From: Subdoligranulum variabile
Lineage (GTDB): Bacteria; Bacillota; Clostridia; Oscillospirales; Ruminococcaceae
NCBI RefSeq assembly: GCF_025152575.1
Contig: NZ_CP102293.1
Coordinates: 2,852,001-2,916,000 of the forward strand
Reading direction: 5' to 3'
DNA length: 64,000 nucleotides
The translations under genes and the position numbers were made by a program. Of this stretch, positions 36,443-44,414 are shown piece after piece (position 1 is the first letter of the stretch; the number at the start of each line of letters is the position of its first letter). Under the pieces are notes generated by a model. It searched no databases, was not told the origin of the DNA, and saw nothing but the letters and a program-made list of their open reading frames with translations.

Positions 36443-39400
36443 TTACTTGGCGTTTTTCATTGCGTAGAATGCTTCGATCTGGGCCTGCTCACTGTCTTCG
36501 CCCTTCTCTTCCATCTGGGCGATCAGCCGCAGCATCTTGTCGTAGTCATGGGGCAGGACCTTCTTGAACTTGGGCAGATATTCACCGAAGTTCTCCAGAA
36601 TTTCCTTGCCGCGGGGCGAACCGGTCAGTTCCACATGCTCGCGGATCAGATCCTTCAGCAGCGAAACATCGTACTTGTGCTCCACCGGCTCCAGGCTGAC
36701 CATGTCCTTGTTGACGCGCTTGTAGAAGTCCCAGTCCTCGTCCAGCACGTAGGCGATACCGCCGCTCATGCCGGCCGCGAAGTTTTTGCCGGTTTTGCCC
36801 AGCACGACCACGGTGCCGCCGGTCATATACTCGCAGCCGTGATCACCCACGCCCTCCACCACAGCGGTGGCGCCGGAGTTGCGCACGCAGAAGCGTTCGC
36901 CGGCCACGCCGTTGATGAAGGCTTTGCCGCCGGTAGCACCGTACAGCGCCACGTTGCCGATGACGATGTTCTCGCTGCGGTCAAAGGAGGCGTCCTGGGG
37001 CGGGTAAACGATGAGTTTGCCGCCGCTCAAGCCTTTGCCCATATAGTCGTTGGAGTCGCCGACCAGCTCCAGGGTCAGACCTTTGGGCAGGAAGGCACCG
37101 AAGCTCTGACCGCCGTAGCCGTGGCAGAGCACATGGAAAGTGTCGTCGGGTAGGGTATTGCCGAACTTGGCGGTGATCTCACTGCCGAAGATGGTGCCGA
37201 AAGCACGATCGGTGTTGCCCACATCCAGGGTGACGGTCATCGGCTTGGGTTCTGCCATGTCGAAGGATTTCTTGAACTTCTTCATGAGCACCCGCATATC
37301 AGGGGTCTTTTCCAAACCGAAGTTGTAGACCGCTTTGGGGTCGAAGTGGATGTTGGTGTCGGGAACCAGAGGATTGCTGAGCAGAGCGCTCAGATCCAGT
37401 TCGCTGGCACGGGAGCCGGCGGGCACAGCCTTGACCTTCAGCAGATCGGTACGGCCGACCAGCTCATCCACGGTATGCACGCCGAGTTTTGCCATGTATT
37501 CCCGCAGTTCTTCTGCCATGAAACGCATGAAGTTCATGACGTATTCCGGCTTGCCCTTGAACCGCTTGCGCAGCTCGGGGTTCTGGGTGCAGATACCCAT
37601 GGGGCAGGTGTCCAGATTGCAGACACGCATCATCACGCAGCCCATGACGACCAAGGGACCGGTGCCGAAACCGAATTCCTCGGCACCCAGCAGAGCAGCG
37701 ATAGCCACATCGCGACCGCTCATCAGCTTGCTGTCGGCCTCGATGCGGACGCGGCTGCGCAGGCCGTTCATGATCAGGCACTGGTGAGCCTCTGCAATAC
37801 CCAGCTCCCAGGGCAGGCCGGCGTTGTGGATGGAGTTGCGGGGGGCCGCACCGGTACCGCCGTCAAAGCCGGAGATCAGGATGACTTCGGCACCGGCCTT
37901 GGCCACACCGGCGGCGATGGTGCCGACACCGGCCTCACTGACCAGCTTGACATTGATGGCAGCCTTGCGGTTGGCGCATTTCAGGTCGTAGATCAGCTGG
38001 GCAAGGTCCTCGATGGAGTAAACGTCGTGGTGCGGCGGGGGAGAGATCAGGCCCACACCGGTGGTAGAGTTGCGGGTTTTGGCAACCCAGGGGTAGACCT
38101 TGCCACCGGGCAGCTGGCCGCCCTCGCCGGGCTTGGCACCCTGGGCCATTTTGATCTGAATCTCGCTGGCGGAGACCAGGTATTTGCTGGTCACGCCGAA
38201 ACGGGCGGATGCCACCTGCTTGATGGCGGAGTTGCGCTCGGTGCCGTAGCGGTCCTCGGCCTCGCCGCCTTCACCGGTGTTGGACTTGCCGCCCAGCCGG
38301 TTCATGGCGATGGCCATGCATTCGTGGGCTTCCTCGGAAAGGGCGCCGTAGCTCATGGCTGCGGTCTTGAAGCGTTTGACGATGGACTCAACGCTCTCCA
38401 CTTCCTCCAGCGGGATGCCCTGCTCAGGATAGTTGAACTCCAGCAGGCTGCGCAGATGCATCTCGTCGCCGCCCTCGTTGGCGACGGCCTTGGTGTACTG
38501 CTTGAAGGTATCGTAGTTGCCGGTCCAGCAGGCCTGCTGCAGCAGATGGATGGTCTGGGGATTGTACAGATGCTGCTCGGCAGCGGGACCGCTGCGGAAC
38601 TTGTGGGCACCCAGGCTGGGAAGCTCCCGGTTGATGTCCAGACCCAAGGGGTCGAAAGCTTCCTGATGGCGGGCTTCCAGGTCGTCCTGGATGTCGTGGA
38701 TGGTGATGCCGCCCACACGGGAGATGGTGTTGGTGAAGTATTTATCCACCACTTCCTTGCTCAGGCCCAGAGCCTCGAAGATCTGGCTGCCGGCGTAGGA
38801 CTGGATGGTGGAGATGCCCATCTTGGAGGCGATTTTCACGATGCCGGCCAGAACAGCCTTGTTGTAGTCCTGCACGGCGGCGTAATAGTCCTTGTCAAGC
38901 AAACCCTCGTCGATGAGGTTGCCGATGGTCTGCTGTGCCAGATAGGGGTTGATGGCGCTGGCGCCATAGCCCAGCAGGGTGGCAAAGTCATGGACCAGAC
39001 GGGGCTCGCCGCTCTCCAGAATCAGCGCCATGGCGGTACGTTTGCGGGTGCGGACCAGATATTTGCTCACGGCACCCACCGCCAGCAGGCTGGGAATGGC
39101 CACATGGTATTCGTCGATCTCACGGTCGGAGAGAATCAGGATGTTGGCGCCGTCGCGGTAGGCGCGGTCGACATCCACGAAGAGACGCTCAATGGCTTTC
39201 TCCAGGTCGGTGTTCTTGTAGTAGCAGATGGACAGTGTCTCGACCTTGAAGCCAGGCACGTTCATGGATTTGATCTTGAGCAGGTCGGTCTCGGTAAGGA
39301 TGGGATTGTCGATCTTGAGGACCTTGCAGTTGTCGGCCTCTTCCTCCAGCAGATTGCCCTGGGCGCCTACATAGACGGTGGTGGAAGTGACGATCTTCTC

Positions 39401-40993
39401 ACGCAGGGCATCGATGGGCGGGTTGGTGACCTGGGCAAACATCTGTTTGAAGTACTCAAACAAAGAAGGCCGGGTGTGGCTCAGCACAGCCAGAGGTGTA
39501 TCGCTGCCCATGGCGCCGGCCGGTTCGCCGCCGTTCTTCGCCATCGGTAGAATGATGGTAGAGACATCTTCGTACCGGTAGCCGAAGGCCTTCTGCAGCT
39601 GGACCAGCTGTTCCTTGTCGTAGATGGGCGCGCGCTTGTTGGGCACTTTCAGGGAGGACAGATTGACCAGGTTGCGGTCCAGCCATTCGCCATAGGGCTG
39701 GCGGCTGGCGTAATCGTCCTTCAGTTTCTCATCGTCCACCAGTTCACCTTTCTGGGTGTCTACCAGAAGCATCTTGCCGGGGCGCAGGCGATCCTTGCGG
39801 ACGATTTCGCTGGCGGGAATATCCAGCACGCCCACCTCGCTGGAGAGGATCAGTCGGCCATCCTTGGTGATGTAGTAGCGGCTGGGGCGCAGACCGTTGC
39901 GGTCCAGTACGGCGCCCATCACGTCGCCGTCGCTGAACAGAATGCTGGCGGGGCCGTCCCAGGGCTCCAGCATGGTGGCATAATACTGGTAGAAGTCCCG
40001 CTTCTTGGAGTCCATGGCCTGGTTGTTGCTCCAGGGCTCGGGAATGGTCACCATCACAGCCAGAGGCAGATCCATGCCGTTCATGACCATGAATTCCAGG
40101 GTGTTGTCCAGCATGGCCGAGTCGGAACCGCCCTGGTTGACGATGGGCAGCACCTTGGTCATGTCATCTTTCAGGTAATTGGAGCCGATGGTTTCCTCAC
40201 GAGCCAGCATGGTGTCCACGTTTCCGCGGATGGTGTTGATTTCACCGTTGTGCAGGATCAGGCGGTTGGGATGGGCGCGATTCCAGCTGGGGGCCGTGTT
40301 GGTGGAGAACCGGCTGTGTACCATGCCGATGGCGGACTCATAATCGGTATCCTGCAGGTCGGGGTAGAACAGGCGCAGCTCCTTGACCAGGAACATGCCC
40401 TTGTACACGATGGTACGGCTGGACAGGCTGCAGACGTAGGTGTCGGGGCTGGACTGCTCAAAGACGCGGCGCGCCACGTAGAGGCGGCGGTCAAAGGCGA
40501 TGCCGGTTTCCAGACGGGCCGGTTTGCCCACAAAGCCCTGCCAGATGCTGGGCATGCAGTCCCGGGCCTTGTGGCCCAGCACTTCGGGGCAGATGGGCAC
40601 TTCGCGCCAGCCGAGGAACGGCAGGCCCTCTTTTTTGCAGACGATCTCAAACAGTTTCTTGGCCTGATTGCGGCGCAGTTCGTCCTGCGGGAAAAAGAAC
40701 ATGCCAATGCCATATTCCCGCTCCTTGCCCAGCTCAATGCCGAGCTCGGCCGCTACTTTCTGGAAGAACTTGTCACTGATCTGCGTCAGGATGCCGACAC
40801 CGTCACCGGTTTTGCCCTCGGCATCCTTGCCGGCGCGATGCTCCAGATGTTCGACGATCTGCAGTGCGTCCTCGATGGTTTTATGGGTCTTGCGGCCTTT
40901 GATATCGACCACAGCGCCGATGCCACAGTTGTCGTGTTCAAAGCGCGGGTCGTACAGACCGGCAGGGGCTTTGCGTTCGGTAAAATTCTCCAT
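36443..40993 (-). CDS. gltB: Glutamate synthase large subunit
   Basis: A 1516-residue GOGAT catalytic subunit. The glutaminase nucleophile is Cys 23 in DNCGIGAVVD, exposed after removal of a 22-residue propeptide. The central domain and FMN-binding barrel follow with GGTGAAPRNSIHNAGLPWEL, then the [3Fe-4S] ligands in CVMMRVCNLDTCPMGIC, and the beta-helical GXGXG domain (AGMSGGIAYVLDED). Ammonia released from glutamine is channelled to 2-oxoglutarate. It is first in the gltB-gltD operon; the leader carries a terminator-like hairpin suggesting attenuation. Confidence 0.97.
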   Translation of the reverse strand: MENFTERKAPAGLYDPRFEHDNCGIGAVVDIKGRKTHKTIEDALQIVEHLEHRAGKDAEGKTGDGVGILTQISDKFFQKVAAELGIELGKEREYGIGMFFFPQDELRRNQAKKLFEIVCKKEGLPFLGWREVPICPEVLGHKARDCMPSIWQGFVGKPARLETGIAFDRRLYVARRVFEQSSPDTYVCSLSSRTIVYKGMFLVKELRLFYPDLQDTDYESAIGMVHSRFSTNTAPSWNRAHPNRLILHNGEINTIRGNVDTMLAREETIGSNYLKDDMTKVLPIVNQGGSDSAMLDNTLEFMVMNGMDLPLAVMVTIPEPWSNNQAMDSKKRDFYQYYATMLEPWDGPASILFSDGDVMGAVLDRNGLRPSRYYITKDGRLILSSEVGVLDIPASEIVRKDRLRPGKMLLVDTQKGELVDDEKLKDDYASRQPYGEWLDRNLVNLSSLKVPNKRAPIYDKEQLVQLQKAFGYRYEDVSTIILPMAKNGGEPAGAMGSDTPLAVLSHTRPSLFEYFKQMFAQVTNPPIDALREKIVTSTTVYVGAQGNLLEEEADNCKVLKIDNPILTETDLLKIKSMNVPGFKVETLSICYYKNTDLEKAIERLFVDVDRAYRDGANILILSDREIDEYHVAIPSLLAVGAVSKYLVRTRKRTAMALILESGEPRLVHDFATLLGYGASAINPYLAQQTIGNLIDEGLLDKDYYAAVQDYNKAVLAGIVKIASKMGISTIQSYAGSQIFEALGLSKEVVDKYFTNTISRVGGITIHDIQDDLEARHQEAFDPLGLDINRELPSLGAHKFRSGPAAEQHLYNPQTIHLLQQACWTGNYDTFKQYTKAVANEGGDEMHLRSLLEFNYPEQGIPLEEVESVESIVKRFKTAAMSYGALSEEAHECMAIAMNRLGGKSNTGEGGEAEDRYGTERNSAIKQVASARFGVTSKYLVSASEIQIKMAQGAKPGEGGQLPGGKVYPWVAKTRNSTTGVGLISPPPHHDVYSIEDLAQLIYDLKCANRKAAINVKLVSEAGVGTIAAGVAKAGAEVILISGFDGGTGAAPRNSIHNAGLPWELGIAEAHQCLIMNGLRSRVRIEADSKLMSGRDVAIAALLGAEEFGFGTGPLVVMGCVMMRVCNLDTCPMGICTQNPELRKRFKGKPEYVMNFMRFMAEELREYMAKLGVHTVDELVGRTDLLKVKAVPAGSRASELDLSALLSNPLVPDTNIHFDPKAVYNFGLEKTPDMRVLMKKFKKSFDMAEPKPMTVTLDVGNTDRAFGTIFGSEITAKFGNTLPDDTFHVLCHGYGGQSFGAFLPKGLTLELVGDSNDYMGKGLSGGKLIVYPPQDASFDRSENIVIGNVALYGATGGKAFINGVAGERFCVRNSGATAVVEGVGDHGCEYMTGGTVVVLGKTGKNFAAGMSGGIAYVLDEDWDFYKRVNKDMVSLEPVEHKYDVSLLKDLIREHVELTGSPRGKEILENFGEYLPKFKKVLPHDYDKMLRLIAQMEEKGEDSEQAQIEAFYAMKNAK

Positions 40994-41018
40994 GCTTCGT
41001 GTTCGCTCCTTCCCAAGA

Positions 41019-41039
41019 TTACCGCCGCTGCGGCGGTAA
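41019..41039 (-). promoter_or_regulatory. Second hairpin in the gltB leader
   Basis: TTACCGCCG, loop of three, CGGCGGTAA: a perfect nine-pair stem, between the terminator-like hairpin and the gltB ribosome binding site (AAGGAG at 41006-41011). Confidence 0.6.
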
Positions 41040-41041
41040 AC

Positions 41042-41086
41042 AAAAAGGCGTTCCCTAAGGGTACACTGACCCTTTATGGGAACGTC
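41042..41086 (-). terminator. Candidate attenuator in the gltB leader
   Basis: On the minus strand GACGTTCCC pairs with GGGAACGCC and the inner AAGGGT with ACCCTT around the hexaloop CAGTGT; CTTTTTG follows at once. It lies about 10 bases after the predicted gltB start site, within the leader, so it may stop most gltB transcription unless relieved. It could alternatively block read-through from mrp. Confidence 0.65.
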
Positions 41087-41101
41087 TTTGTTCTTGCCGC
41101 T

Positions 41102-41130
41102 ATCATACCATGAAAAACGGCACTTTACAA
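41102..41130 (-). promoter_or_regulatory. Promoter of gltB-gltD
   Basis: Leftward TTGTAA (41125-41130) and TATGAT (41102-41107) with a 17-base spacer. It gives a leader of about 100 bases. Confidence 0.7.
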
Positions 41131-41237
41131 CACTAAAGCAAAAGAATCTTTAGAAATTAAGAGAAAAACCTTTTGAAAATTAAATCTGCTATTTATAACT
41201 TAATTTTCTTCGGCGCAGGCCGGACAAAATCCGGGTT

Positions 41238-42059
41238 TCACTTAATTAACTTCGCCACGGCATCGGCAGCACCGTTCAAAAAGTCGCCGGCGTACATTTC
41301 GATCATACCGGCGTCCGCCTCTTTGGAAAGTTCGGGATCGATGGGCATCTTGGCCAGAACGGGCAGCTGATACTTGCCGGCAATCTCGTCCACATGGCTG
41401 TCGCCAAACACGTTGATATGCTTGCCGCAGTCGGGGCAGACGGCGTAGCTCATGTTTTCCACCAGGCCCAGGATCGGCACGTTCATCATCTTGGCCATCT
41501 GTACGGCCTTGCCGACGATCATGCCCACCAGTTCCTGGGGGCTGGACACGATGATGATGCCGTCCACCGGCAGCGTCTGGAAGACGGTCAGCGGCACGTC
41601 ACCGGTTCCCGGAGGCATGTCCACAAACAGGAAATCCACATCCCATACCACTTCCTGCCAGAACTGCTTGACGGCGCCTGCAATAACGGGGCCGCGCCAG
41701 ACCACCGGGGCTTCGGGATCATCCAGCAGCAGATTGATGCTCATGATCTCGATGCCGGTACGGCTGGCAATGGGGTTGATGGATTCGCCGTCGCCGGTAG
41801 CCGGACCTTTTACCCCGAACAGGCGGGGGATAGAGGGACCGGTGATGTCGGCGTCCAGAATGCCGGCCTTGTAGCCAAGGCGGCGCATGGCGACGGCCAG
41901 CATGGCGCTGGTCATGCTCTTGCCGACGCCGCCCTTGCCGGACACAACGCCGATGACCTTTTGGATATGGCTTCTCGGGTGGGGCGGCTCATGCTGCGGG
42001 GCACGATGATCACAATTCGCACTGCAGGTGCTGCAATCGTGGGTACATTCTTCACTCAT
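41238..42059 (-). CDS. Mrp/ApbC-family P-loop ATPase (iron-sulphur cluster carrier)
   Basis: A 273-residue cytoplasmic ATPase that carries or assembles Fe-S clusters. The deviant Walker A VVSGKGGVGKSMTSA, the Mrp signature FLFVDMPPGTGD and the Cys pair CPDCGKH near residue 215, which holds the bridging cluster in the dimer, are present. An extra N-terminal cysteine tract CTHDCSTCSANC resembles the ferredoxin-like N-terminus of Nbp35-type members and is found in anaerobic bacteria. It is alone on its transcript, with its own promoter, upstream of the Fe-S-rich gltB-gltD. Confidence 0.93.
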   Translation of the reverse strand: MSEECTHDCSTCSANCDHRAPQHEPPHPRSHIQKVIGVVSGKGGVGKSMTSAMLAVAMRRLGYKAGILDADITGPSIPRLFGVKGPATGDGESINPIASRTGIEIMSINLLLDDPEAPVVWRGPVIAGAVKQFWQEVVWDVDFLFVDMPPGTGDVPLTVFQTLPVDGIIIVSSPQELVGMIVGKAVQMAKMMNVPILGLVENMSYAVCPDCGKHINVFGDSHVDEIAGKYQLPVLAKMPIDPELSKEADAGMIEMYAGDFLNGAADAVAKLIK

Positions 42060-42102
42060 GATGTTTTGCTCCTTACCATAAAAATGCGCTCAGGCAACGT
42101 AT

Positions 42103-42131
42103 AGTATACCAAAAATGCCCTGTTATTGCAA
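42103..42131 (-). promoter_or_regulatory. Promoter of mrp
   Basis: Leftward TTGCAA (42126-42131) and TATACT (42103-42108) with a 17-base spacer. Confidence 0.75.
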
Positions 42132-42145
42132 GGTTGCCGTCGACT

Positions 42146-42955
42146 TTACATTGCCTCGACAATGCCGCGCACCAGCTGCTGGAACACGGCACCGCGCTGG
42201 TTGGCGATCTCGATAACCTCGTCGCCGGACAGCCGCTTTCCCGCCATGCCGGCAGCCATATTGGTAATCAGGCTGAGCCCCAGCACGGGCAGCCCGCAGT
42301 GGCTGGCGGCGATGGCTTCGGGGACGGTGCTCATGCCCACGGCATCGGCACCAAGGGTCCGGAAAGCGCGGATCTCGGCGGGGGTCTCAAAGCTGGGGCC
42401 CATATAGCCCAGATATACGCCCTTCTGCAGGACCAGGTTCTGTTCGGCGGCAACTTTCAGCGCGACTTCCTGCAGTTCCGGGGCATAGACATGGGTCATA
42501 TCGCAGAAGCGCGGGCCGATACTGTCATCGTTGGCGCCGCGCAGCGGGTTGGCGCCCATAAAATTGATATGGTCGGTGATGAGCATGAAATCGCCCACGT
42601 TGAAATCCCAGTTCACGCCGCCGGCGGCGTTGGTCAGCACCAGGGCAGTACATCCCAGCGCTTTGAATACCCGCACGGGCAGTGCAATGGCACTCATCTC
42701 GTGGCCTTCGTAGTAATGGAAACGTCCCTGCATGCAAAGCACATTTTTCCCGCCCAGCCGTCCGGCGACAAACTGTCCGGCATGGCCCGGCGCAGTGGAG
42801 ATGGGAAAGCCCGGTACCTCCCGGTAGGGGATGACGACGGCGTCCTCAATCTCTTGTGCCAGACCGCCCAGGCCGGAACCCAGCACCAGGGCCAGGTCGG
42901 GGGCAAAGGGCAGATGCTCGCGCAGATAGGTGGCAGCGGTATCGACTTCTTTCAT
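42146..42955 (-). CDS. punA: Purine-nucleoside phosphorylase (trimeric type)
   Basis: Cleaves inosine and guanosine with phosphate to the base and ribose 1-phosphate, for purine salvage. The 269 residues contain LALVLGSGLGGLA (phosphate loop), PGHAGQFVAG, MQGRFHYYEGHEM, LTNAAGG, GYMGPSFETPAEI and GMSTVPEAIAA, the standard motif set of the type I family. The start at 42955 has an AGGAGG just upstream; the open frame extending beyond it is not conserved-looking. It is monocistronic. Confidence 0.95.
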   Translation of the reverse strand: MKEVDTAATYLREHLPFAPDLALVLGSGLGGLAQEIEDAVVIPYREVPGFPISTAPGHAGQFVAGRLGGKNVLCMQGRFHYYEGHEMSAIALPVRVFKALGCTALVLTNAAGGVNWDFNVGDFMLITDHINFMGANPLRGANDDSIGPRFCDMTHVYAPELQEVALKVAAEQNLVLQKGVYLGYMGPSFETPAEIRAFRTLGADAVGMSTVPEAIAASHCGLPVLGLSLITNMAAGMAGKRLSGDEVIEIANQRGAVFQQLVRGIVEAM

Positions 42956-42984
42956 GGAAAACCTCCTGCAAATTGTTGGCTTCA

Positions 42985-43014
42985 TTGTACCACCGGGGCC
43001 CATGGGTGTGCAAG
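42985..43014 (-). promoter_or_regulatory. Promoter of punA
   Basis: Leftward TTGCAC (43009-43014) and TACAAT (42985-42990) with an 18-base spacer. Confidence 0.65.
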
Positions 43015-43070
43015 GAATAATCTGCGGTGTGGGAACATAGGCATGCAAAGGGGAAGAGAGGGGGCACACC

Positions 43071-44381
43071 ATGACAAGACGCCGCGTGTATCTCAAGAAT
43101 GCAATGCTGCTGACTGCCTCGGGCCTGGTGCTGCGGATGCTGGGCATGGGGTTTCGGGTGGTCCTCTCGGCCTACCTGGGCGGCGAGGGCATGGGGCTGT
43201 ATCAGCTGATCCTGGCGATGTATATGGTGTTCGTTTCGTTGGCGACAGCCGGCATCAATGTGGCGGCCACCCGGCTGGCGGCGCAGAGTCTGGCGAGGGG
43301 GCAGGGAATGTCTGCCACACTGCGAGGTCTGTGTGCAGCGGCGCTGGCTTTCGGTACGGTTGCGATGGTGGCGCAGGCGGTGCTGGCCGGTCCGGCAGCG
43401 CGTCTTTTGCTGCACGATGCCCGGGCCGAGACAGCCCTGCGGGTGCTGGCTCCCAGCCTGCCGTTTATGGCGGTGGCAGGGGCATTGCGGGGATGCTTTC
43501 TCGCAGCGCGGCGGGTGACGCCCAATGTGGTGGCCCAATTGATCGAACAGCTGGTCCGCATGACGGTGGCGGTAGCGGGATTGCGGGTCATGGCGCAGTG
43601 GGGGGCCGGATACGGCTGCGCGGCGGTGGTGTTGGGCAATACGGTTTCGGAAGGTGTATCCTGCTGCCTGATGTTGACTTTCGCGGCCAGGACCCGGGAG
43701 TTTGCCCGGCGCAGCAACGAGCCGCTGCACCCGTATACCCGGCGGGAACTGTATGAGATTGTATGGCCGGTGACAGGCAGCCGGCTGCTGGGCAGTGGAC
43801 TGCAGGCGGTGGAAAGCAGCCTGATCCCGCTGACGCTGTCGCTGTATACCGGCAGCCGTGCAGTGGCCATGACCCAGTACGGCAACTTCAAGGGGATGGC
43901 GTTGCCTCTGTTGTTCTTCCCGTTTTCGGTGCTTTCTGCGCTGTCCGGTCTGTTGATGCCGGAGATCACTCGCGCCTATACCCGCGGAGACGGACAGAGC
44001 ACCCGGCGTTTGATCGTTACGATGCTGAAACTGACCGGAGTGTTTTCTCTGGCGGCAGGGGCCTGTTTTGTGGTGTTTGGCCCGCAGCTGGCCCAGTGGG
44101 TGTACCGGGATGCCGAGGTGGGGCGGTATGTGCAGGTGTTGGGCTTTGTGGCGCCCTTCATGTATCTGGAAAGTATGGTGGACGGTGTTCTCAAGGGGCT
44201 GGGGGAGCAGCTGGCCACGTTCCGGTATTCTCTGATGGATTCCATTTTCCGGATTGCGGCCATTGCGCTGCTGCTGCCTCGCTACGGCATTATGGCATTT
44301 CTCGGCATCATGATTGCCTCCAATCTTTTGACTTTTACCCTCAATACACGTCGTATGCTCAAAGTGGCTGCCGCCGTATAA
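43071..44381 (+). CDS. MOP-superfamily flippase, SpoVB/MurJ-like
   Basis: A 436-residue polytopic protein with about 12 membrane segments in the arrangement of the polysaccharide transporter branch of the MOP superfamily. The N-terminal LKNAMLLTASGLVLRMLGMGFRVVLSAYLGGEGMGLYQL closely follows the SpoVB pattern. Such proteins move lipid-linked precursors (lipid II or related) across the membrane; SpoVB acts in spore cortex synthesis. In an organism with an apparently degenerate Spo0A-like gene nearby, a vegetative role such as MurJ/Amj-like function is possible. Which of these applies is not visible. It starts after a GA-rich ribosome binding site and is monocistronic. Confidence 0.8.
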   Translation: MTRRRVYLKNAMLLTASGLVLRMLGMGFRVVLSAYLGGEGMGLYQLILAMYMVFVSLATAGINVAATRLAAQSLARGQGMSATLRGLCAAALAFGTVAMVAQAVLAGPAARLLLHDARAETALRVLAPSLPFMAVAGALRGCFLAARRVTPNVVAQLIEQLVRMTVAVAGLRVMAQWGAGYGCAAVVLGNTVSEGVSCCLMLTFAARTREFARRSNEPLHPYTRRELYEIVWPVTGSRLLGSGLQAVESSLIPLTLSLYTGSRAVAMTQYGNFKGMALPLLFFPFSVLSALSGLLMPEITRAYTRGDGQSTRRLIVTMLKLTGVFSLAAGACFVVFGPQLAQWVYRDAEVGRYVQVLGFVAPFMYLESMVDGVLKGLGEQLATFRYSLMDSIFRIAAIALLLPRYGIMAFLGIMIASNLLTFTLNTRRMLKVAAAV

Positions 44382-44386
44382 AAATA

Positions 44387-44405
44387 CCCCGCCGGAAAGG
44401 CGGGG
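44387..44405 (-). terminator. Terminator of the ABC exporter gene
   Basis: CCCCGCC and GGCGGGG close a five-base loop; on the minus strand TATTTTTA follows. It probably also serves the converging flippase gene. Confidence 0.8.
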
Positions 44406-44414
44406 GATTGGGAT

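Noticed and set aside
37346..39550. Long open frame antisense to gltB
   Set aside because: Gly/His/Asp-rich translation without motifs; gltB on the other strand is certain.
41019..41086. Glutamine riboswitch or ANTAR-type tandem hexaloops in the gltB leader
   Set aside because: The glutamine aptamer core is absent, and the hexaloop CAGTGT lacks the A at position 1 expected for ANTAR targets; kept only as a generic attenuator.
43030..43062. Sporulation-type -10 (CATA-containing) upstream of the SpoVB-like gene
   Set aside because: Spacing and the -35 region do not fit SigE, SigK, SigF or SigG consensus.
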